NCBI GenBank assembly: GCA_003508835.1
Contig: PUFA01000006.1
Location: 7,192,001 to 7,256,000 of the forward strand
From: Eonycteris spelaea
Lineage: Eukaryota > Chordata > Mammalia > Chiroptera > Pteropodidae
DNA: 64,000 nt
Reading direction: 5' to 3'
A model generated the notes under the pieces. The model saw only the letters and a program-made list of their open reading frames with translations, was not told where the DNA came from and searched no databases. This document shows positions 23,405-34,029 of this stretch, piece by piece (positions within the stretch are counted from its first letter, which is position 1; each line of letters opens with the position of its first letter). The position numbers and the translations under genes were made by a program.

Positions 23405-23486
23405 GAGAGGGAAAGAGGAAAGGAGGAAGAGAGGCGGAGGGGGGGCGGAGGGGGGGGGGGGGAGGAGAGAGAGAGAGAGAGAGAGA
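23405..23486. repeat. Purine tract with 13-G run and (GA)n
   Basis: G-rich segments at 23433-23446, an unbroken run of 13 G at 23450-23462, then GA dinucleotides at 23464-23486. G-quadruplex and triplex potential. Confidence 0.9.
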
Positions 23487-23869
23487 CTGACTCTCATGCT
23501 GAAACCCAAACACACCGCCTTGGCTGGGCCCAACGCCATCTCCCTTTTCTCATTCCTCCCCACCCCTGTGATCTCAGGGCACTGGCAGGGGCTGCAGGAA
23601 TTGAGGCCCTAGAAATTGGGCTCCGGAATGTGTAGGGTGCTTCTGGTTCTAGGGACTGGTACCTGAACCGGCAGCACTTGGAGCCGAATCCTTCTCTAGC
23701 AGGCAGGCGTTGCCGAGCACCGCCAGGGAGAGGGTTTTCCTGCAGGTGCGCAAAGGGCTCTCTGGGCTGGGGAGCAGCAGTGTACCGCCCCTTCTCTTTG
23801 TGCCTCTTTTGGGGGCTGAAATTTCCTCCTAGACAAGGAGATGGATAGCTCAGCAGTGTGACGGAGTGT

Positions 23870-24170
23870 TCAAACAATCTGTCTTGAATAGATGAATTGC
23901 ATTGCTCTGTCTTTTTGTAATTGTGTCTATCAGAGGGAGAGGTCAAGGCATTGATTGCTTGGATGGTTTGCAAGTAACAAAGGAGAGTGAGGGAGAGAGT
24001 GAGGGAGGGAGAATAATTGGATTGTAGTCTGCAGAAAAAAAATGATCATTGATTATTTTATATGAATATGTGGAAGATGTATTCTGCGTGTGATTATTAA
24101 ATGTTGTTCATTGAAGGTTTTTAAGGCATATTGTTCGGCATTTTATTATTATTATTATCGTTATTGTTCA
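23870..24170. promoter_or_regulatory. Candidate conserved non-coding element
   Basis: AT-rich, repeat-free sequence with dense homeobox-type cores (TAATTGGATTG, TGATTATTTTATAT, GTGATTATTAAATG) 2.7 kb after exon 1. Conservation is inferred from texture only. Confidence 0.35.
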
Positions 24171-24314
24171 GATAGATGCTGGTCTTAACTCATGGAAAGC
24201 AGTTTAATACATGGGTCCTCTCAGCCAAATGGGCTTCAGTGACCTCATGTGGGGACCTGGACTTCCTGGTTACATGACCTATAAGCTGAAGTGGGTGGCC
24301 CCTAGGCTGAGATC

Positions 24315-24445
24315 CAAGAGGCTTGGGTTTTCTGCTCTGTCTTCTGCCAGTTTACTGGGACTTCTTGGTCAAATCACATTCTCCTTCCTACCCGGAGGCT
24401 CAGTTTCCCCATACGTAAACTGTTGGGCTGACCATCATGGTCTGG
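24315..24445 (+). repeat. MIR fragment
   Basis: GGCTCAGTTTCCCCATACGT is the diagnostic part. Confidence 0.5.
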
Positions 24446-25243
24446 GCTATTCTGTGGCTTCAGAGTTCCCTTCCGTGCAGGCTGGTGGAGACTGCCAGTG
24501 CCATTGTAGTTTTCATGGTTAGTTCTGTTGGGTTTTATGTTACATACATACTGTAGAATCGAGGGCCAGCCTGGAATTTGAAAGGGGAACCAGACAGCGG
24601 TGGCAGCAGCTGGGGAGCTTGAGTGGCTGGTGGTGATCTCTAGTCAGACAGGAGGGAGGTTCAGAGCCAAATGACTGCAGAGACATAAAGCAGGTGTGTG
24701 TGCATGTATGGGGGCTGGGGGTTGGGTGGGTGGGGGCGTGAGAGGGTGGGAAGGAAGGGCTGGCTTAGCTCCAGACTCACAGAGCATCTACAGACAGAGC
24801 AGATCAGAGCTGTGAGTCCCTGAGCCTAGGCTGGGGGGACCCAGCAGGCAATGGCAGTCTATCCCAGGGGAGTGAGGTTCCCAAACCAGCCCCGTCTGCA
24901 TCTCCTCCCATCAGTTCACTCAAATGGTCCTGAACGTTTGGCTCCTGAGTTTGGGAGCTGCTGCATGTAAAACAATGAGAATTTTCTCACAGTGACTGGC
25001 GATGCGCTGAAACATCACGCCTTGTAGGAGCAGACAGAAGCTGAATGAAGATCAATAGGGTTTTCCCCCCTGGAAGTAAATAGCTTCAGACAAGACCTGG
25101 GAGTGGCCTGAGGGGCCTTAGAGAGCATTAACTTGAGAAATTTCTGCCTCGACTTTTCTAGCCCAGCCGCTCCTGTCTCTCCTTCTCTAGCTGGAGTTTA
25201 ATTTCTTCTTGATGCCTGCCTCGCACTGCGCTAAATAGTCTTT

Positions 25244-25251
25244 TGACGTCA
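25244..25251. promoter_or_regulatory. Full palindromic CRE (TGACGTCA)
   Basis: An exact 8-base cAMP-response element lies about 4 kb into intron 1, in non-repeat sequence. The CpG inside it has survived outside the CpG island, which is mildly notable. An 8-mer can occur by chance in 64 kb, so function is uncertain. Confidence 0.35.
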
Positions 25252-26056
25252 GGATGATCTGGGGCTTTTAGAGGTGGTTTATACAGGGTGAGCCAGGCAA
25301 CCACTCCTGACTAGGTCTTTCCAAGGTCACTTGCATCCCCCTGCCTCTGAGCAGGACAGCTTACTTCAGGACTCTAGCCCGCTGTGCTATTTCGAAAGGA
25401 TTTTGAGGGGCCACTTTTCATTCCTACCTCTTCAGGAATACAAGGTTTCTTCGCTGCTTTTAGGATCCTTTGTGAAGACTATGAGCCTTTCTGAGTCCCT
25501 GTGTTTTCACAGGCACTCTCTGTCCCTGCCCCAAGAAACAGAGTACCCTCTGTGGGGGAGGAGGCACAGATGCCCCTGTAGCTACTAGAACAACCCCCCT
25601 TGGAGGAGGTACAAGGCCACATGTGGGGCTGCTTGGGGTGCTCTTTTAGGGGGAGACCTGATTGTGCTCCACAACCGAGGCCATACTTCCTCCACCTTGT
25701 CACAGACAGCTGCCCTTGCCTCTGCCTCCCGCAGTTTCAGCCTGAGCCCCACTTTGCTTACTCAGGACCCTCCAGAGGAAACTGAGAAAGCCGATGCTCC
25801 ACTTGGCTGGGCAGCAGTTGAGAGGAGCCTGGAGCTTCCCAAACCCTGCCTGGCAACAGAGAGGACTGAGGCTCCAGGATTGGGGCCCTTCCTCTGGGGC
25901 CAGCACCCAGCAGCCCTGGCTTGTCTTTAGGAGGCTGGCGTGATGGGGCTGGAGCTTTGGCGGGGCTGGCGGGGGAAGGGGCTGGTGCAGATGGGGACTT
26001 GCGGTGAGCTTCTTGGCTTAAATCGCTCTTCTCCCGGGTGCTCATCCTCAGCAGCA

Positions 26057-26070
26057 GCACCAGGGGGCAG
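26057..26070 (+). promoter_or_regulatory. CTCF-like core motif
   Basis: GCACCAGGGGGCAG differs from the CCACNAGGGGGCAG core by one base. It lies about 100 bases before an antisense MIR. Motif match only. Confidence 0.4.
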
Positions 26071-26164
26071 TGTGCCTGTGCAAAGGTGGCTGAGGTGGCC
26101 TTATCTTCTGCCTGGCCCCTACCTGGGTCTGGAGCACAATCAGACTGATAAAACAGCAACACAA

Positions 26165-26465
26165 CAACAATACACTGGCCCCAATCTATTTGAGCGCTTA
26201 TTCACTGTTAGGCATTGTGCTAAGTGCTGTTCAAACAATGACTAGTAATGCGGGTGAATAGTACGTGCTCAATAAATGTAGCTGTTGCATCTTCCCCATC
26301 ATCTTATTTAGTCTTCCCCGCCCTGCAGGCATTATTCCCATTTTGCAGATGAGGGAACTAAGCTTGGTGAAGTCACTTGCCCAAGATCACATGGCCAGTG
26401 AGTGGTAGAGATAGGATAAGAATTCCCCTCCCGTCACCGGATTCCAGATCCTGTGCTTTTTTTTT
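26165..26465 (-). repeat. MIR, antisense, with internal insertion
   Basis: TTTGAGCGCTTATTCACTGT then CCCATTTTGCAGATGAGGGA. About 60 extra bases near 26235-26295 contain a second sense-strand AATAAATGTAGCTG tail. An 18-T run follows the element. Confidence 0.7.
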
Positions 26466-27454
26466 TTTTTTTTTTAGCTGTCTGTGTATTTGGAAGATAG
26501 AAATGGACAGTTTCTACAGGCGCTGAGTGCAACTCCCCAACTCCATGGTTCTAGGTACTGAGTGTGGTGGCCTCAGCTGGGCTGGGCCGTTTGGCTTGTT
26601 ATGTGGCATGGCTGTGTGGGCTCTGCAACATTTAACCCTTCCAGGCTTTCAGAGTCACACTGGCCTTGCTGATGGGCCACGTGGCAGATATGCTTCCTTG
26701 TGAGGAAAGGTAGGGATTGTCTTTCCCAGCCCTTCTGCCAATACACGTTCTTATACTGATTGCACCCCACCTTGTCTGGGCTTCTGCGCTCTGCCCAACA
26801 CTTTAATCCAAGGAAATAAAGGTTGGGCTCTCTCTTGGGTGTGGTCCGCCCACCCACAGAAATCTCTCTGTTCTGGGGACTCTAGCCTGCATGTCCCCCA
26901 GGCAGCCACCACGCTGTTCTGTTCTCAAAGAGAATGTCAGAGCCTTGAGGAAACCCCAGGGCCCCATGTCTATGTCTCCTCCTCCCCTCCACCGTCTTCA
27001 GCTAGTGACCTGGCCAGAGGAGATGACCAGTAAATTAGCTCTTTGTTCTCCCTTTCTTTTCTAACTTCCCTTCTCCCTCCCCAATCCTGTCTCCTCTCTC
27101 CTCCAACATTATTTCCAGGCTAATAGGTTTTATGGTCATTTTACTCTTAAGCAAGTGTCACATTCTAACCTTCTAAATAGAGACTGCCTTGCCAGGAATT
27201 GAATCCAGGGGACAATATTAGGGTAAAGCTTGCTGATACTGGGCCCTGGCATATGCATTAGGTGCGAGAGCTATCCAGTCCACCCTCCCCTGTGTGAAAG
27301 AATCAACCCTTCTTTTTTACCACGTTCCTTCTTTCGGGGGAAATGGGGAGACCAGGACAGGGGTGGCTGCTAGAGACCGAACTGTTCTGGCTGTAGGGAA
27401 AGCTGCATGGCTCAGAGTCCTTACAGAGGTGACAGATTTGGGACAAGCATGATC

Positions 27455-27575
27455 AGAGGGGTCATGTTATTTTTCTAGGGCCTCAATTTCCCCATCTGTA
27501 AAATGGTGATGCTATTGCCTGCCTCATAAAGTCGAATAGATGTGATATCTTTTCCAAAAAAAGAACGTAAATGCT
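27455..27575 (+). repeat. MIR fragment
   Basis: CCTCAATTTCCCCATCTGTA then AAATGGTGATGCTATTGCC. Confidence 0.6.
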
Positions 27576-27979
27576 GTCCAAAGACCAGCATTTCTTCTTG
27601 TTTTTCAAGGAGTCTGAATCGCACAGGGCCAGGACTAGGGTGAGGTGAGTGAGGCAGCTAAGGAGCAGGATTTAAGGAGGCTGTTAACGGTGACCCTGAA
27701 TTCGCACAACTGACCGTGAGAGTGAGTACCTCCTTAAATTTTGCGCCCCTAGGTGCCTCACTGTCCCCAGCACCTGTGTGTGCCCTTCTCTTCTCCTTCT
27801 CTTGTGCTCCAGGGACAGCATCCTAACTGAGGGCCATTGGGGGAGAGGGGGCTGGACCGAAGGCACGGCGACTGGTTTGAGGACACCAGGTCATTCTGAT
27901 TTTGCTTTCGTTTCTCATTAGCCACATTTGGTAGCAGTTGCGCCCACAGCACTCTTCTCCTCGTTACCTCGTGGTCTTT

Positions 27980-28015
27980 CCAGGGTCCACGCTGTCTCCA
28001 GGGTCCACGCTGTCT
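27980..28015. repeat. Perfect 18-bp tandem duplication
   Basis: CCAGGGTCCACGCTGTCT occurs twice back to back with no difference, implying a recent duplication. Confidence 0.95.
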
Positions 28016-28334
28016 TCTTTACTAAAGCGTATTGACCTTGACTGTAGTTATACTTGTGGGTGTCTCGGGCTTTCTCTAGTACATGTGTGTCGTACTTCTA
28101 CCCTTAGAAAAGGAGTTGCCCAAAGGTGCTTAAGGCCACCTCTCCCTCATCTCCACCAAGAGGTAGAATGAATCTTTGGGAGTCAAGTGATACAGTTCAT
28201 TGATTCTGAGATTGACCCCCCCCCCACATTTTCACAACTCTGAAACCGGCATGTGTCTCACATGTCATGCCTGAGTTTACCTGGAGAATTTTTTTCTTTC
28301 TTGGCACTTCAGATATAATGGTGTGTCTTGGGTT

Positions 28335-28605
28335 TGATGAAATGTGGTGGATGTGAGTTTGAGTCTAACATGTCCTTGCTGTGTGACCTGGGGCAACTCA
28401 TTTAACCTCTGAGCCTCCATTTCTTCATTTATAAGATAGAAATGTTAACATTAGCTAAGCCACATTCAGCTGGTTTTGACCTACAAAGATTTCATATGGT
28501 TAAACCTTATAGTATCATCTTCATAGGGTTTGTGTGAGGATTAAAGTAGATAAAGTATACAAAGCTCTTTGCAAAGTGCTGGATGCTCAATAAATGTTAG
28601 GAGAA
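28335..28605 (+). repeat. MIR SINE, full length with internal spacer
   Basis: TGTGTGACCTGGGGCAACTC, then a diverged middle, then GCTGGATGCTCAATAAATGT. Confidence 0.8.
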
Positions 28606-29668
28606 AAAGATTTCCCAAGGGTGGAGGCCATGTCTCTGCCATCAGATTGTGAACTCTAAGGATGTCTGCTTCTCATGTATCTTCTGCCTTGTGCCAATCT
28701 TGAAGCTCAGTGTTCCATGCAGCTCAATATGTGGCATTTGCCCGTTACCCATATACCCATGTACCTGCAGTGGAATGGATAGATCAACAGCCTGTGATAA
28801 TTATCCACCATGCTAGAGAGCAAAAGAGGTGCCCTTCCATGGAGGCTTCTTTATGTCAGCTCCCAGACTCCCCCTGGCCTGTTATTTCTCATACACCTGC
28901 AGCCCACAGGGTGCTGGTTCTTCCCTATATTTGCAGCATTTTCCATGTATTCAGAGATGGGAAGAGTCTGGTCATGGGATGCTCTTGAAGGGTTGGTCCA
29001 GGGAGTCCTGATCAGTCTTTCTTGGATGGAGAGTCCAATCTTGCTTTCTGGGCAGGAAGCAGGTGCAGCCCAGAGAGAGGATCTGTGGCTAGAGGCTGGG
29101 ACCCAGGGGATAGACCCTGCTGGCTCTGCTGGGAGACACCAGGTAATGAGGCTGCAGCAAAAGCCAGGGAAGAGAGAGTCCCTATGATGATCATTCAGAT
29201 TGGAGAAAATGAGACGGAGTGAGATCCGGGGGAGTGGCGGTTTCGACTCCAAATCCTTTGGTGCCTTGCTGAATGGTAGTTAAGGAAGGCAGAGGGAAAA
29301 AGAAGAGTGAGAAAGAGCTAAGATTTTAGTTTGTGTGAAGAGGGTTCCAATCCATAGGAGACAATTAAGTCTTGTGCTATTAAAGGGACTGATGCAGACA
29401 GGCTGCCGATGGAAGGGGGTTTATAGAGTTCTCAGAACAACTGCAGGGATGAGCTCTTTAAAGATGGGAACAAGGGAGACTTCTGCAAAGCTTTCCTGCA
29501 TCTGCTTTGCAGAACTGAAATATGCTATTCCAAAGAGCTTGCCCAATTGGGCGGAAAAGCAAGAGCAGGCAGCCACGGACTTCCCGGGGCTCCAGGCATC
29601 ACATTTCCTGTCTATGGTGAAGAATCACAGAATCCAGGCTTAAAAGAATCTCAGGGGTCATTCCAGAC

Positions 29669-29854
29669 CTCTGGTTCCCAAACATTCACTTGCACCAGAA
29701 TCACCTGGAGCTCTCAGTAAAATACAGGTTGCTGGGCCCCACCCCACAGCTTCCGATTCAGTGGATCTAGGTGAGGCCTGAAATTTTGCATATTAACAAG
29801 TTCCCAGATAATGCTGATGCTGTTCCTCTGAGGACTACACTTTGAGAACCACTG
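29669..29854 (+). mobile_element. MER5A (hAT-Charlie)
   Basis: This is a full-length copy from CTCTGGTTCCCAAAC to TTTGAGAACCACTG, with CACCAGAATCACCTGGAGCT and GCTGGGCCCCACCCCACAGC internally. No target duplication can still be recognised. Confidence 0.85.
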
Positions 29855-30059
29855 CTCTGAGTCACAGGAGGATCCCTACCCCCCACCCCCATTGTAGGTC
29901 CGTACCTAGTCTCTGATTGAATACCCCTGTAAGAGGAAGCTCATCTCTTTTTGACCCTACTTCGTTCCTGATTGCAAATGCTTTGACCCACTCCAATCTC
30001 TGCAACTTTTCTTCTCACATTTGTCTGCTTGCAGTTCCAGGGAAAGCAGTATATCTTGG

Positions 30060-30270
30060 ACATTGAGCGTGTAGGTTCTGAAAGGCATCTTCTGCGTTTA
30101 AACTCTCATTCTCACCCTCCGGGCTGTGTCACTTTGGGTAAATCACCTAACTTTTGTAAGCCTAGATTTCCTCACCTGTAAAATGGGGATAATAATAGAT
30201 TTGACTGCATGGGGTCATTGTGAAAACTAACATGCTTGGTACAAAGGAAGCTGTCAATACATTTTAGCAA
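30060..30270 (+). repeat. MIR SINE (first of a tandem pair)
   Basis: CTCACCTGTAAAATGGGGAT then AATAATAGATTTGAC. Confidence 0.75.
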
Positions 30271-30271
30271 T

Positions 30272-30510
30272 TGAGCATTGTGGGATGGCTCACAGGTCCT
30301 GGAATCTGACAGCCTGAGCTTGAAGGCGGCCTTCATCACTTCCCACCTGTGTGATCTTGGATAAATTGTTTAATCTTGCAAAACAATAATAATAATGATA
30401 GTATTTGCTTCACAAGCTTTTTTGGTCAGGAGTAAATGAGTTAATACAGGTACAATTAAGTTTAGACCATAGTCACAGTAAGCACTCAATAAATGTTACC
30501 CATAACTCTA
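30272..30510 (+). repeat. MIR SINE (second of a tandem pair)
   Basis: CCTGTGTGATCTTGGATAAA and CAGTAAGCACTCAATAAATG. Starts within a few bases of the preceding MIR. Confidence 0.7.
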
Positions 30511-31289
30511 ACTGCTGTGATCACCCTGCCCACTGATTCTGGTTCAGATTAGCTTCCTGTCTGCCTCATATGCAGCCCTACAGAAATATAAAGCTATTTC
30601 TCTGAATTAAAGACGCCCAATTCTTCCTTCCAGTGTGGTGCTGAGAGCTAATCACAGTACTGCTTATGTATTGAAACCAGTAAGCTCATCACCTCCTCAG
30701 ATCTCAGCTTTGGTGTTTGGTTATACAACCCTAGATTATTCTAGCCTTTTCAGCAGCCATTTTGCTCTGTTGATTTTTACCGAGCCAGCAGTCTCATGAG
30801 ACATGAGGTCTTTTCCACAGACATCACTGCTGATCTATAACTTCTCTCATCTTCTCTTTGGCAGTTGATCTTTTGAGCCTAAAGGCAGGACCTGTCATTT
30901 ATCTCTAGTAAATCCTATCATTGAACCTTCAGGCAGTTATTTTTCTCTTTGTTTCTAGACCACCAAAGCCTGTTCCCACCTCCCCATCCTTGGGAGGTAG
31001 GCATGAATTTCATCCTCTTCCTCCCTGGCCTCTCTTCTCAGGTCTACGGTAGAGAGGTTATGTGCTTATTGACCTACAGTATGGCCAGGGCTGGGAAGCA
31101 CTGGTCTGGACAGTGAAGCTTCTATGGCCCCCTCTCTGTCATCTGGCATGCTTCCTGCTATCTGAGCCTGGGTGAACATGCCTACCCTCACTTCAGCTAT
31201 TTCTGCCACCAACACATTAGGCAGGGAATGGCTGATGTTAGAGTCTGTTGTCTTTATTCAGTGGTCTACTACTCCACACTTTAACCCAT

Positions 31290-31745
31290 TTCAAATCTCA
31301 CTGGTTCCCTCATGCTTTCAGGCTATTTGTGACCTACTGTGGTTGGCATCTCCAGACTCATGCACTGTCTCTCCTTGGCTCACACATCCTTTCAGCTCCA
31401 GTGTCCTGAATACCCAAGTCCTGGAAGGAACTTCCTTCACACTCAGGGCCTCTTCTCTTGCTATTCTTTCTGGCAAACTTCCAGTCATCCTTCAAGTATC
31501 AGCAAATATATCCTTTCCTCCAGGAAGACTTTCTCAGCTCCTACCTTCTGTGAGTTCCCATAGTACCCTGAATTCCCTTGTCGTAGCACTTACTGTACTG
31601 TAATTCTCAGTTCCCTTAGAGATAAGCACTATACAAACATGAACTTTAGCTGGCTTAATCACCACTTTGTCCAATGCATTTAATATTGTGCATGGCACAT
31701 AGTAGGTGATTTAAGAACTATTTGTTGAATAAATAAATGCATTGA
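31290..31745 (+). repeat. L2 3' end, sense
   Basis: Runs through TTTCCTCCAGGAAGACTTTC and GTAGCACTTACTGTACTGTA to GGCACATAGTAGGTGATTTA and TTGTTGAATAAATAAATG. Confidence 0.75.
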
Positions 31746-31940
31746 TGAGTATAGTCATTTGAATGTAAGTCCACCCAACTGTCTTGCCATTCAGCTCAAC
31801 ACTTTCTCTATGCTGTCAACAGGATTTCGTGGAAGACATTGTTAGATTCTTCAGTGAAGTTAGGGTCCTGATGGTGTCTGTGGTATTCTTCTGATACATC
31901 AATTCAGCACCTTCTAAGCCAAGACCTTTTCCATTTAGAC

Positions 31941-32163
31941 CAGCGGTCCCCAACCTTTTTGGCACCAGGGATCAGTGGTCCTATGAGAATCTCATGCCCG
32001 ATGATCTGAAGTGGAGATGGTGGAGGCGGTGATGCTAGTGCTGGAGAGCTGCAAATACAGATGAGGCTTTCCTCGCTAGCTCGCACTCACCTCCTGCTGT
32101 GTGGCCCAGTTTCTAAGAGGCCACAGACAGTATCGGTCCATGGCTTGGGGGTTGGAACCCCTG
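31941..32163 (-). mobile_element. MER30-like hAT-Charlie element
   Basis: The termini are CAGCGGTCCCCAACCTTTTT and GGGGTTGGAACCCCTG, near-perfect inverted repeats. Flanking 8-mers ATTTAGAC (31933-31940) and ACTTGGAC (32164-32171) agree at 6 of 8 positions, a decayed hAT target duplication. Confidence 0.85.
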
Positions 32164-32171
32164 ACTTGGAC

Positions 32172-33566
32172 TATTGGAAAGAGCTAGAGTATTTAGAGGA
32201 GTGGGCCCTTCTTCCTCAGACCTAATATTGGCCTTTACATCCATTGTCTGGTTTTATATCATGATTCTTCTCTTGAGAAAGACACAACTGTCTACTTCAA
32301 GAAGAGACAAGAAAAGACCACAATCTGCCTGCCTTTTCTGGCCTCACATCTCTTTCTTCCCACTTATCCCTCAGCATTTCTGCTGCTCCTTTTGGGAGTT
32401 TAACCAAGGGACCTTAACAGGATGTCTGCTGCTCCATCTTTAATAGGCTGGTCACTCAGGACAGCTGCCAGTCAGAACTGTAACTGTGCCCTTGTACTGC
32501 CACCAGTCAGGATCAGGTTTCCCTTTTCCTGTCTTTACCACATCACTGGATCCTGCTAGGATGTGTAGACAACAGGTTTACATGACAGCTTTCTGTAAGT
32601 GAGTTGTTGATAGTTACCCTCGGGATTCAGCCTGGGCCATTTAGCCCTGAGAACATATACATCATCCATCCAGGGTTCTGGAGAGTGTGAATGTGTACAC
32701 ATGTCTGTGTTTGTGTACTTGAAAGAAACAACTAATTTGAGGTTTGCTCCTCGAGCACAAGCTTACAAAATTGGGGCTCAACAGCTATTCTTTATCTCAA
32801 TCCTGATGTGTAAATACAGTGACTTTCCTTTGGACTAGTGGGGAAGTGAAGGACTTAAAGGATGGTTCCAATTCCCGACTGACTGGGCTGATCTGTCTGC
32901 TGTCTTAATGCAGCTGAGAGTGAGGACAGGTTGGGACAGGCTCGAAGTGGAGCCCTGAGATTCCGCTCCTGAACGCGACAGGACCAGGCTCTTCCCTGAG
33001 CCAGGCCCATCCCTTTTTGCTTCCTTCCCCAAGGAAACAGATGACACATTATGAGCAGAAAGAGCCTGTTGCCTACATGGCCATTTTTCCTGCCCAGTTT
33101 AATAGAGATGACAGCCGTCTATTTTACTTGTCTCGTAACATCGAATCAGTAAATAAAATATGGGTGAACTCTCAGGTTGATCTGAATTATGGCTGGTCTA
33201 TGGAGACTGAGGGCTGGGGGAGAGTTGAGCAGAGATTGAATCCCCAGCTTCTGGCAAGAGAAGCTGAGCCTTGTGTCTTTTTCTGGATCCAGAAAACCTT
33301 TCTTTGCTGAAGGAGGCCAGACAAGATCATTCTGTTTGACAATCTCTGAGTCCATGGGAGAACACAAGTGGAGCCACCCCAAATGTTGAGACTCCAGGAG
33401 TGTAGTGCCTGCCCCTATTCTTTTCTATCACAGCTTGAGATGCTGAGGACTGAGAGGGGTAAATGACTGATGCCACAAACCTTGGTGAGCCATTGGAAAA
33501 ATCAGATGAAAACATGGATCTCTGACCCCTAGTCTGTTAAGAAAATCCCATTCACTTCCCTATTAA
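32172..33566. other. Unannotated intronic stretch
   Basis: No gene. 33050-33170 is repeat-free and looks constrained (GTAACATCGAATCAGTAAAT). Confidence 0.45.
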
Positions 33567-33608
33567 CCACACACACACACACGCATGCACGCACGCACAC
33601 ACACATGC
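33567..33608. repeat. (CA)n/(GCAC)n microsatellite
   Basis: CA repeat with GCATGCACGCACGCAC interruption, potential Z-DNA, about 200 bases before the RE1 site. Confidence 0.9.
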
Positions 33609-33805
33609 ATGTTCGAAGCTTTACATTTGCAGTCTTAAAGATAAGGAGACTAGATTTTTCCGCTGTGGCAAAAAAGAATTTTTTTTCACACTGAGGGAAA
33701 AATACAAATAAGATTCATATGTGTTTATAAAAGCTCATAGATGACAATACACGCTGTGTTCTTTGGCGACAGGTAGGGAAATTAAGGTTCACCCTAACCT
33801 CTGAG

Positions 33806-33826
33806 TTCAGCACCACGGAGAGCAGC
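33806..33826 (+). promoter_or_regulatory. REST/NRSF binding site (RE1) in GRIK3 intron 1
   Basis: The 17-mer TTCAGCACCACGGAGAG at 33806-33822 fits every position of the published RE1 consensus NTYAGMRCCNNRGMSAG. Over the longer 21-base canonical site it differs at only three positions (G for C at 15, A for G at 19, G for C at 20). REST represses neuronal genes in non-neural cells, and GRIK3 is a neuron-restricted receptor gene, so the location fits. The flanks (33640-33960) contain no recognised repeat. Binding itself is inference. Confidence 0.75.
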
Positions 33827-34029
33827 CAGGCCCTCGGGTAGTGAGCCGGGCCAACTGCGCGCTGACTTCTCTAGTAAGGGTGATGTGGTTATTGTAAGGT
33901 CTTCCTAAACAGGCATTCTTTTTCCAAATGCTATTCCTCTAGGACTCTGTTGTTCATAAACCGGACTGAGGCGTTTAGCAGGCACACAGTAGGCTAGTAA
34001 GAACTACTGTTTGTGGTTGTTCGAACTAA

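Larger units (their letters stand above)
24446..26164. other. Unannotated intronic stretch
   Basis: Contains the CRE at 25244 and the CTCF-like core at 26057. No repeat recognised. Confidence 0.5.

Noticed and set aside
26458..26475. Poly(T) run as the tail of a young antisense SINE or processed pseudogene
   Set aside because: No SINE body or gene-like sequence follows on the right side and no target duplication is visible.
31905..31922. RE1-like TTCAGCACCTTCTAAG
   Set aside because: Only the left half matches. The right half site is absent.
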